In this document: piece after piece, positions 31,421 through 41,008 of the stretch
How positions within the stretch are numbered: the first letter of the stretch is position 1
Layout of the letters: the number at the start of each line of letters is the position of its first letter
Position numbers and translations under genes: made by a program
Source: Diplodia intermedia
Taxonomy: Eukaryota > Ascomycota > Dothideomycetes > Botryosphaeriales > Botryosphaeriaceae
Direction of reading: 5' to 3'
DNA: 64,000 nucleotides
NCBI GenBank assembly: GCA_021495925.1
Contig: JAKEKT010000002.1
Location: 62,001 to 126,000, forward strand
Notes under the pieces: model-generated
Databases searched by the model: none
The model's input: the letters and a program-made list of their open reading frames with translations, nothing else
Told to the model about the DNA's origin: nothing

Positions 31421-34400
31421 ATGTCCCTGGTGGGCCCAGTGATGCCCGTCCACTCCGACGACGACGACAATAACAACAAGAATGCGCACACCCACGCCGA
31501 CATCATGAACGACTTTTACTCCGCCTCTGCTGCTGCCGAGGCGTACCACAACCCGCTCTACCGCCCCAGCCACTCGCGCAGCAGAAGCTCCCATAGTCGC
31601 ACCTCTCGGCACTCGCCCGCAGAAGACATGGCCGCTCCCCCCTCCATGCCCAGTCATGACGCCTCCATGAGCCTGCAGCCCCCCGACTTTTCCCAAACAC
31701 AACCCCCCAAGCCAAGCAACATGTATCAGGATACGCAAATGCCGCAACCCTCTTTCAGCACCTCCGCTAACAACATGTCGCCTTCCGTTTCGTCCTATCA
31801 CGAGCACACCACACCAGAGACCTTTCTTTCAGACCCCGTCTACAACGACATCAGCCAGTACACCACTCCGGGCTTCGACGACGAGCTTCTTGAAGCCCAG
31901 GTGAACATGGAATTCCTTTCTGTTGGTGCCATGAACACCTTCAATGCCGGCTTCCCCGACAGCTCCGTGGTCTCCCAGCATTCATCCGGGCCCAGCAGTG
32001 TCAACGCTTCCAACAACAATCTCCTGGCTCCTACTTTCTCCACAAGCTACGGGGGACCCACGCATTTGGTATCTCCTTGTCTGACGACCCATTCAAGCCC
32101 GGGCTCTAGCAACGAGTGCTTACCGAATCCGTCTCTTGGCTCGGCACTTGGCGATAACGGTGATTCCGCTTCAAGGTCGTTGACGCCTGGTATGGAGGAC
32201 CACTCGCACGGCATGCCGATACCACAGCAGCAACAAAGCCCGGCGCTAACGGCAAGCCCAGGTGGCGGTTTTCTTGACGTTCCTCAGGACCGCTCGACGA
32301 ACTTTCCAAGCCCTGTTGTTCGAATCGAGAACTATAGCAGAGACGAATCACCGGCCCGCGCACATGTTAACCGTAGTCTCAGTAACAAGCGATCCGGCAA
32401 TCATCTCTCCCCACACGACTTGGTAGAGTCAGACGACGACGAGTCTGACCAGTCGTTTGTACGAGAGGTTCCGATACGAACAGCACAGGTACCGGCACCG
32501 CTACGTGGCGAGGATGGCTCATGGATCCGCAATGCCAACTCTGGACAGGCTGGAGTGCACCCTGATGAGCGGAAGGACATGCAGGATCAACATGTTCCCA
32601 GTCTTAAAGAACAGGAAGATCAGCGTCTCATGGAGGAAAGAAACCACGACGTCGCCGAATGGCTCACGAAGAGTGAAGTGGGGAGTGAAGCTGGTGGGCC
32701 CGAGAACCGACCGCGCCGTAAGAAACAAGCAGCAGTCGGACGTCGCAGGGCACGCAGCACAAACGACATTCTATCTCGCCCTCGGGCAGGGCTGGGCGTC
32801 CAGTTTCCTCCATTCAATATTCCAGGACCTGGCCTGCATCTCAACGTCGAATCGGAAGACGAAGATCTTGAGTTCTCTGAAGGAGATGACGCCAGTGATG
32901 GCCCGGAGTCCCCACCAGCTCAAGTCGATGTCGAACATGATAGAGATCAAAGCTCCTACTTTCCGCGCATGCCGCGCCCCGCGCAAGACGAGAACCTCCC
33001 ACCGTACGTTAGCCCATGGCGTGATGCTCCACGACCTTCGGAACCATCCGAGGTGAAATACCAACCGGATACGTCCAACGCCGCCATGATGAAATTCCAC
33101 CAGCGCGCTAGAGACTTAGAGACAGCCTCATTGGCAGTGACTGTTGGCTCGCAGCGCCGCAGGAGCGAATCAGAGATCGGCAGTATACGTCAAGCTGCCG
33201 GAATTTCGAAGGACATGGGTCCAAATGCCGAAGCGAACAGGCCCAAGGAAAAGACACGAACGAGGAAAGGGAGTCTGCTGAACAATCTGAAGCGCCATCC
33301 CAGTAACATTCTCAAACGCAAAGGTAGCCACCCAAGCCATCCTTCGCAGCAGGGGACAGCTGCGCCTTCACCCCCTGCGCTTTCGCTTGAGACCTCAGTC
33401 AACGTACCACCTGAGCGCACAAGCAGCTGGGGGCGATCAAAGTCCCCCAAGCACGACACCAGTCCCACTGCCCTCTTCAAAGATCATGGAAGCCTTGCAC
33501 CGTTTACATATGCAAAGAACCGCATACGAAGAAGTAGGAGCCGGAGTGACATCGGCAGTAAAACGCCAGGTCTGTCCGAGCTCATGCGGACGCACGGTGG
33601 CCCGCCAACCCTGTCCTTGGTGACACCCGCAAACACGACCGATACTTCCAGGCCTGGGCCTCGTGGAGCTGAGGGGAGTGGCGATGAGGACGATGCTGAT
33701 TTTGACGATGTTGGCGGAGTTACAATGGACCTCAAGGTCCGGTCAGACCCCATCATACCCACAATCGAAGGATTCCGTTCACACGCACGCTTGCTCAATC
33801 CACGAGTCGACGAATACATGATTGAGCGAATAGCCCAGGAACAGCACCGGCGATACAAGAAGCTGCTCGATCTCAAGGTCAAACACCTAAAAGCGGTCAA
33901 AGAGAAGAGCTGCGGGTCGAAGGGCTTCTGTACTGCTCTGGGTGGCCAACCCAAGATCCTTCCTCCCCCCGCGAACAAGAAAGAGGGCGAAGCACCTTTT
34001 GCTGGTTTTCAGATCGTTGTTTCGTCTGATGATGAGCTTGACACATCGGAGGAAGGCACCATCATACCGAAGTCGCTCCCGGCTGGATTCCCCGTTCCTC
34101 CTGTTAGACGCATGCCGGCCGAGTTCGAATGTCCGCTCTGTTTCAAGGTTAAGAAATTTCACAAGCCGTCGGACTGGACTAAACATGTGTATGAAGATCT
34201 TCAGCCGTTCACATGCACCTTCCCGAACTGCGGGGAACCCATGTCGTTCAAGCGGAAGGCTGACTGGGTCAGACACGAGGACGAAAGGCACCGTCAGCTC
34301 AAGAGATGGATCTGTGAAAGGCAAGGCTGCGGGCATGTGTGTTACCGCAAGGACAACTTCGTGCAGCATCTTATACGTGAGCACAAGGTACCAGACCCGA

Positions 34401-35293
34401 AAGCCAGGGTCGGCCGCGCGGCAAATGCACCAAGCAACGTCCAGATCGATGTGCGCGCATGGAAGGCAGGGGAGGATGTCTTGGGGGGTCCCGGCGACAT
34501 GTCGGACAAGATTTGGGCTTTGGTGGAAGTCTGCCGACAGGATACACCCTGGAAACCAGGACAGGAGTCGTGCCGGTTCTGCGACAATATCTGCCCCAGT
34601 TCGAAGAAGTTGACGGTCCATCTGGCAAAGCACCTTGAGCAGATCAGCCTGCCGATCCTCCGGCTGGTCGAGAACAACCAAGTTTCTGCAGACAGCATCA
34701 TCAGCCCTGTAGAAAAGCCACACGCGCATCGACCACGGGCTTCTTCGTCGGCAGCCCCGGCAGGGTCAGACAACAACTCGAAGAACAGCGCAAGCCTCAG
34801 CGCCAACTCGAGCTACTCAAGCTACAACCAAGATGCACCGGCGCCCGCAACGTCGAACGGCATGCACACATACCCGCCCCCACAGTTCCAGCATTATGGG
34901 GCTCAAGCTCGGCAACAGCCTCAGGCAGCTGTGTCGTACGGCGGCAATATTGCATCCAGCTTCACAGTGCGGTCATACCCGCTGCCAGCTGCAGCGAGCG
35001 GCATGCGACTGGACCCCAACCAGTACGCATCCAACGGCTATCCTCCGTCAATCACGCCGATCACGGACTTCGCACAGGGCGGGCAGGTATTCCACTCGCC
35101 GGTTGAGGGCGCGCCCTTCGGCAGCGACCTGCCAACGAACCTGTATGCCTACAACACGCCGCTCGGCTCCGGCTTCGCGGGCGGCATGACGATGGCGGGA
35201 CCGGTGCAGAGCGAGCAGGTGAACGGGCCGTACCAGCAGCTGCCCTCATCATACCCCAGGCAGCAACAGGGCTATCCTGGGTACGAGTATTGA
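31421..35293 (+). CDS. C2H2 zinc-finger protein B
   Basis: A single exon of 3873 nt, 1290 aa. The first 900 residues are disordered and Ser/Pro/Asp-rich, with an N-terminal acidic/Asn run (HSDDDDNNNKN) and several basic clusters (RPRRKKQAAVGRRRARS; RKGSLLNNLKRHPSNILKRKG). Three Cys/His units follow from Cys904: CPLCFKVKKF...DWTKHV; CTFPNCGEPMSF...DWVRHEDERH; CERQGCGHVCYRKDNFVQHLIREH. After a linker, a further unit at Cys1051 reads CRFCDNICPSSKKLTVHLAKHLEQISLPIL. The tail is Gln/Pro/Tyr-rich. This finger series is widespread in filamentous fungi and suggests a DNA-binding regulator, but no target is known. Alternative starts at MPVHS (31442) and MNDFY (31505) cannot be excluded. The lack of any intron over 3.9 kb is notable beside its multi-exon neighbour. 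Confidence 0.85.
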   Translation: MSLVGPVMPVHSDDDDNNNKNAHTHADIMNDFYSASAAAEAYHNPLYRPSHSRSRSSHSRTSRHSPAEDMAAPPSMPSHDASMSLQPPDFSQTQPPKPSNMYQDTQMPQPSFSTSANNMSPSVSSYHEHTTPETFLSDPVYNDISQYTTPGFDDELLEAQVNMEFLSVGAMNTFNAGFPDSSVVSQHSSGPSSVNASNNNLLAPTFSTSYGGPTHLVSPCLTTHSSPGSSNECLPNPSLGSALGDNGDSASRSLTPGMEDHSHGMPIPQQQQSPALTASPGGGFLDVPQDRSTNFPSPVVRIENYSRDESPARAHVNRSLSNKRSGNHLSPHDLVESDDDESDQSFVREVPIRTAQVPAPLRGEDGSWIRNANSGQAGVHPDERKDMQDQHVPSLKEQEDQRLMEERNHDVAEWLTKSEVGSEAGGPENRPRRKKQAAVGRRRARSTNDILSRPRAGLGVQFPPFNIPGPGLHLNVESEDEDLEFSEGDDASDGPESPPAQVDVEHDRDQSSYFPRMPRPAQDENLPPYVSPWRDAPRPSEPSEVKYQPDTSNAAMMKFHQRARDLETASLAVTVGSQRRRSESEIGSIRQAAGISKDMGPNAEANRPKEKTRTRKGSLLNNLKRHPSNILKRKGSHPSHPSQQGTAAPSPPALSLETSVNVPPERTSSWGRSKSPKHDTSPTALFKDHGSLAPFTYAKNRIRRSRSRSDIGSKTPGLSELMRTHGGPPTLSLVTPANTTDTSRPGPRGAEGSGDEDDADFDDVGGVTMDLKVRSDPIIPTIEGFRSHARLLNPRVDEYMIERIAQEQHRRYKKLLDLKVKHLKAVKEKSCGSKGFCTALGGQPKILPPPANKKEGEAPFAGFQIVVSSDDELDTSEEGTIIPKSLPAGFPVPPVRRMPAEFECPLCFKVKKFHKPSDWTKHVYEDLQPFTCTFPNCGEPMSFKRKADWVRHEDERHRQLKRWICERQGCGHVCYRKDNFVQHLIREHKVPDPKARVGRAANAPSNVQIDVRAWKAGEDVLGGPGDMSDKIWALVEVCRQDTPWKPGQESCRFCDNICPSSKKLTVHLAKHLEQISLPILRLVENNQVSADSIISPVEKPHAHRPRASSSAAPAGSDNNSKNSASLSANSSYSSYNQDAPAPATSNGMHTYPPPQFQHYGAQARQQPQAAVSYGGNIASSFTVRSYPLPAAASGMRLDPNQYASNGYPPSITPITDFAQGGQVFHSPVEGAPFGSDLPTNLYAYNTPLGSGFAGGMTMAGPVQSEQVNGPYQQLPSSYPRQQQGYPGYEY

Positions 35294-36231
35294 TTTAGTT
35301 TTCCTTGGGGCGGGGCGTCTTTCATTCAGAAGAGGACGGTGGACGGAGGGTGTTCTGTTGGCTGGTTTTACGATATCCCCGGGGCTCATGGATGATTCCC
35401 TTCTAACGGCCGTGCTCAGCAGGAGGTGAGGGTGGTTGACCAACGAATAGGAATCTAGTTTTTCTCATGCTACGGCTGCGAAGGTGGCCAGTGATGCGCA
35501 TTCCGGCCCCCACGCGCGTGTTTGGCCCCCATCTTCCGTCTTCACGGCCTCGCTGCAGGTACGGCGGGCGGCACGGCCTGGGGCTGCGGCTGCTGGCGCC
35601 CGGCTGGCTGCAGAGCTGCTGGCGGCCGTGGCCTGGCGGCGGGCCGGAGCATCAGATGACGGGGGCGGCGATGCGACAGTGAGCGGGCGCGAGGGCGAGG
35701 GCTGCGGGCACTGGGCTGGCAGGCAGCAGCAGCAAGGCTCTCGCGTCACCCGTCACCCGCTGCCCCAAGCCTGGCTGACCCCGGCCGCATCAGCATGCAT
35801 GCCTGTGTCTCCTTCCCGGCTGAGATCCGCCGTTGCTTTTTTCCTCGCTGCAGCTGCACAACCCATCTCGCACAGCCGCAGCCGCGTCTCTGCCCGCCCA
35901 CGCCCTCGCCCTCGCCCACGCCCACGCCGCGCCCTTTCGTCACACCGGCCTCCCGCCCGACCCACGCATGCTTCCTAAGCCCGCAGGCCCCGGCGGTGAG
36001 GGCGGCCGAGAGTACTAATGCGCCCAGCGGCTCGCAACCACTGCCACTGCCGCTGCCACTGCTCCCCGCACAATCCACGGCCCCGAGGCTGACCACGCTC
36101 GCGGCCGTCGTTCATGGCTCTCGCGCCCGCACGCCCTTCTCCGCGCTTCTCCTGCAGTCCGGCGCCAAGCAGCCGTTGGTCTGCCCGGCGTGACTTGGTG
36201 CTTTCGGGCGCTGACCACCCGCCAGCTCGCC
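35294..36231. other. Intergenic region between C2H2 genes B and C
   Basis: 938 nt. GC-rich, with short CGCCCT/CGCCCA-type hexamer repeats near 35900..35935 and GCCACT repeats near 36045..36060. The right end is the leader of gene C. No supported gene. Confidence 0.4.
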
Positions 36232-39200
36232 ATGTCGCAGAACGGGTACCCGGCCTACACGACCTACGAGGCCGGGGCTGCCGTATGTAGCGTTCTCCCA
36301 CCCGCTCCCCCGCGTGCCCGCATTGACGGCTTGCAGTATTTCAATGGCCCCATCAGTGCTCCGCCCCGCCCGTTTGATGGCCGCGCTGGGCCTCCGCCAT
36401 CCGCCGCCAAGCAGATGGAGCCCGGCATGCACGCCATCCTCACCGGCGAACGGCACCCCATCACCTACACCTACCCTGGCTACGAAGGCTCGTTCCATGG
36501 CACGCCGCCAATTGACCAAAACCTCCAGGCCCTGCTAAGCGGCCACAGGCCTTACGCGTCCGCACGCGACACCAGCGTGGCCTACTCCAACCCCATCGCC
36601 AATTTCTACCACGATGCCGACGGCCCGTGGAACAGTGTCCGCGCCACCAACCAGGCCGGGGGCGCTGCGGCCAATGCCACGCTGACTGTGCCAGTGCCCA
36701 ATCTGGACTACAGCAGCTATAGGGATGCACCGCCGTCCGAGATCTCGGACTCGGGCTATGCCTCTCAAGCCGCTGCCTCACAGTCTGTCGTAAACACAAA
36801 CGCAGAGCCGCCCGACTACAACAGAGAGTGCGCCACTCTGCCTGTGCAAGTAAACAGCTTCCCATTCACAGCCACCGCGAATAGCTCCCCCTCGTATGAT
36901 GCTCCGTCCTTTCAGACTCGCAACGCCGACGGCGCAGACCTGAGTTCGGCTTCCCAGCCGACCCGTGCTCAAAAACAACTGCAATGTTCCCGTTGCGGAG
37001 AAATTGCAAAGTGTCGGTCGGACTTCAAGTGCGTACAGCCCGTCTGTGGCTGCTTTTCGCTCCGCTCACAACGCATGATGCAGGAAACACCAGCTCAAGC
37101 ACACGAAACCCCATACCTGCGACCAACCCGATTGCACTCGCAAAGAGGGGTTTGCCACTACCAACGATCTCGACAGGCACAAAAAGAGCGTCCACAACAT
37201 TCCCGGCTTGACAAAGTCCTTTCGATGTGCTGCCGATCGGTGTAAGAACAAGGACAAAATATGGCCGCGGTTAGATAATTTCAAACAGCATGTGCAAAGG
37301 ATGCACAAGGGACAAAACCAGAACGACTTGATCCAACGGTACGCACTCAGGGCGTCGACACGGCTGCTCCACCGCGCTAATCGGAACCAGTTCTGTATGC
37401 TTCAACCCGAGCCCGTCCCACACTAGATCCGTGTCACCAATTGACAACGCTCTGGCCGGAATAGACTCAAAGTCCGGTAATATGCATGTGGCCAACCACA
37501 AAGACTCTCCCGACCTGGTGATAAACCAGCGCCGAGATGACGACGGCTCCAATAGTCTTGTCCCGGACGTGAAGTCCTCATTGTCTCATACATATGCAAG
37601 GCAGTGCCAGTGGGAACAAGGCGATTTTCAGCAGTACCAAGGTGACTCCACTCAGCCTCTTGTGATGTCGGGAGATCAGCAGCCTTCCCAGATCTCACCG
37701 TCGGATGCGCCCAAGCTAAGACAGCTAGCGGTTGCTGCCGTAACAGCGGACTCCCAACCCACCAGCCAGGCAACCTCCAAGAACGGTTCGAACAAGGTCC
37801 AGTCGTCCAAATGCGCACCCGCCATGGAAGACGGACAGAAACGGCTTTACAGCAAGTTCTCCAACATCATTGCTTCGAGCATTGCCAATGGTGCCGCCAA
37901 CGAGTCGCTGAACAAGGCCGTTCTGAGAGCGCTGATGGAGCTGGGTCAGAACAAACACATTGTTGCCACCACCAGCCACCGAAAAGGCCCAGCAGCGAAA
38001 GAGGCCCAAACTTCGAGCTGTGTCGACAGATCGCCCCCGGGTTCTCCAGGGCCAGATGGAACAGAGACCACCATGTCGACAGCCGAGGTCAAGGCTGCTC
38101 TAGCAACGCTCTCTAGAAGCTTCGCAAAGAATCCGGATGTTGTTCCAAACGGCAAAGCGGGCAAGCCGCGGGGCTTTGAATGCTCAAGTTGCTCGAGAGT
38201 GTCAAAACGTAGATGCGACCTGAAGTAATAAACTCTTCTCTCCAGCGAGGCATGCTCCATATACTTTCCCCTATGCTGACAATACACTGCAACAGCAAGC
38301 ATATCAAGCGCCACACCAAACCCTATGGATGCACTTTCTCCAAGTGCTACGGAACGTTCGGCAGCAAGAATGACTGGAGGCGACACGAAGACAAGAAGCA
38401 CTACGAACAAGTAGCCTGGCGATGCGAACAGCCACCGTGCGATGGAACAAGCACGCGTTCCTCTCCTCCGCCGTTGACTGACAACAACGACTCCAGCGCC
38501 TCTTCCAATATGCCTCCCAAAGTTTGCGGCGACCTCTTTTACGACAATGACGCTTTCGCCAATCACCTCCGCTCCCAACACTCCCTCCCAGAGAACAAAA
38601 TCTTCACTGAACTCAGCCTCCGGCGCATCGGCGAAAACTTCCAATCGCGATTCTGGTGCGGCTTCTGCGAACGCGTGCTACCGCTCAAGGAGCGCGGCTC
38701 GAAGGCATGGGACGAGCGCTACAACCATATCGACGACCACTTTAAGTCGAGGAGCATCAACGACTGGCTGGACGTCGAGATCAAGAAGCGCAAAGGCATC
38801 CTTAAGAAAGAGATGGAGATGGACCGGCGCGACTTCACGGATAAGGAAGGTGGCTGGCAGGACAGCATGGAGAGCGAAGGCGGTGCGTTGAGAAGGTCGA
38901 CGGAGGCGGACGTCTTGGTTCTAGCGGTGCCGAAGGGCAAGAACAATGGCGATGTGAGTGACGGTGGCTCGATGGCTGTTGCTGGGAGAAAAAGATTGCA
39001 TGAAGAGGTGGAGGTTGTTGGTGGCGGCGGCGATGATGACAGCCGTGCTCGTGTTCGTAATCGTGCTGATGCTCATGGTGATGAGGGGATACATCGATCG
39101 CGGAGTAAGAGTAAGAAGGGAGAGACTTTGTTCTACTGCGTAAGTCACCGCCACCCTTTGACGTACCTCCACGCCGTTCTCCTTCACTGCTCGCCTTTGA

Positions 39201-39417
39201 CCTGTTTTGGTTCGCGCAAGGAGCTAACGTATGTCCTCTGGGTCAGTGTCGCTGCAGACAAGGCCCTTACGCCTGGTCTCTCTACCAGAACTGCCTCGAC
39301 TGCGAGCACGAGTTCTGCACGACTTGTGACCGTCGCAAGCACGAAAGCGAGGCGGAAGAAAACATCGATTACAGTCTTCGGAGCCACACCAAAAACGCTA
39401 GTTCTTCTCAGGCTTGA
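36232..39417 (+). CDS. C2H2 zinc-finger protein C with Cys-rich C-terminal tail
   Basis: Exons 36232..36282, 36337..37028, 37084..37338, 37427..38224, 38296..39139, 39247..39417; 2811 nt, 936 aa. First finger group from Cys234: CSRCGEIAKCRSDFKKHQLKH, CDQPDCTRKEGFATTNDLDRH, then a Cys-x4-Cys unit (CAADRC) whose later part reads DNFKQHVQRMH. The second group starts at about 585: CSSCSRVSKRRCDLNKHIKRH; CTFSKCYGTFGSKNDWRRHEDKKH; a WRCEQ unit ending in NHLRSQH; then WCGFCERVLP with WDERYNHIDDHF. The last exon adds a cysteine cluster, CCRCRQGPYAW...CLDCEHEFCTTC, probably a separate zinc-binding module. Most exon joins fall inside fingers, which is strong support for the splice sites. The first intron (54 nt) is in frame and stop-free. 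Likely a nuclear regulator; target unknown. Confidence 0.85.
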
Positions 39418-41008
39418 GGGTTTCCTTCTTCCTCTATTCATCTGCTCGTTTTTCTGTCTTCTTTGTTCTCCCCCAACGGAATGATGGAGCGCTGTCGTCG
39501 GTGTTCTCCTCTTCTCCTTTTCTCCTTTCCTCTGATCGTTATCCCATCTGCGTGTCTATGTCTGTGTGTGTTGGCACAGTGTGGGTGCCGTGCTTGTATG
39601 ATGACGTTCAGTCGGGTTTCTTTTCTCTTTTCTTTTTTTCTTTTTGCTTTCCCCTCTAAATATCGATACCTGTCGATGTTTAACGATGGTAAACGGTCTG
39701 AGAAAACTTGTCCTAACAATGTTCATGATGGAGGGTGTTTTTTATACTGCTGCTGGTACAGACGAAGGAAATGGACCAAGTCCTCAACTGAAAATGATCA
39801 CTGTCATTCTCTCTCTCTCTCCGGGTCAGATGCTTCTGGAACGTGAGAGAAAGCTACTACGTCTTGAGCCTAACACCAAGGGAGTTCCAAGATTCCCCGT
39901 TTAGGACAGCGGCATGCCCACGGATCTCGCGCGGGGTTTCTTGAACACTTCGTCTCTCTAAATCCCGGCTCCACGAGAGTCTAACCCATATATGGTGCAC
40001 TGCAGTCTTGGGACAGCTCGACCCGGTCGATTCCCAGATCGGCATATGAAAGTCATACAAAGCAGATGAAGCCCAAGGAGAGGGGAGATGATCACTTCAC
40101 ACAAGATCTCGTTTCCTCAGTACGTCCCTCCCACCAAAGCAGGGTGGTGGATGTGTAAAACAGCCCGATTGAAGGACGAATGTCCAACGGGACGGGCGGG
40201 CCCGCGTCACGTATGTATGTATATACCTGAAAGGGAAAACTCACTTCGCTGACTCCTCCATGTCGATTCACAAAACTTCTCGGTCAAGGGAAGTTAGTGT
40301 GAAAGCACTACGAAGAAGTGAGGAAGGACTCAAGTACAGTGAAAGAAAGAAAAATAGAGGGAGATGGGGGGTAAGGCACAGTTTAAAGCACAATATGTTC
40401 TTCATATGCAAATATCCATGTATGTATTCCACGTTCTCATAAAGCTCTTTTGCTTTTCATCCAGGAGAAAAAGAGAGAGAGAGAGAGAAGAAAAGAAGAG
40501 ATTTAGGACTAACGGCCGTCCCCTGGTACACCACACCCTCCGTTTTCTCTCCAAAAGGAGTAAGAGAGAACAGACACAAAAACCAAATATATAGATCCCC
40601 GCCCCACATTTCTCCCACGAATAACGCCCCCACCGCCAGACACCATTAGATTCGTCCTCGATCTTCCGTTTCAAGGGAAAGAGAGAGAGAAGGAAAGAAG
40701 GAAAGAAAGAGATGAGAGGAGGGGAGGGGGAAAGAGAGTGTCCTTCAAGAGAATATATACCGCCAGCCCACGAACCTGCATTTATGTCTTCGATCATTCA
40801 CGCAACACACACAGAGAACCTCAACCTGCCCGCCCGCTAGAAGAGAGACACGAATAATCAAGAGAGAAAAGAATAACGCCAGACGCTGATGCCATGCCCC
40901 CTACGGTGTAAATTTACAAGAGTGTTTGGCAGCGAATAAAAAGGCGGGTCAGAAAGGGGAAAAGGGTCAGAGAGAGAGAGGGGGGGGGTCAACAAAGGTA
41001 TGTCTCAT
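39418..41008. other. Non-coding region with T-rich and GA-rich tracts
   Basis: 1.59 kb between two convergent genes. The left 300 nt are T/C-rich (3' UTR of C2H2 gene C). CT/GA microsatellites occur near 39808..39821, 40472..40489 and 40679..40735, and a G-run at 40980..40988. I see no coding frame with conserved content and no RNA gene. Confidence 0.4.
40472..40489. repeat. (AG)n microsatellite
   Basis: About nine AG dinucleotides in tandem inside a longer purine-rich stretch downstream of two convergent genes. A second purine tract follows at 40679..40735. Confidence 0.8.
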
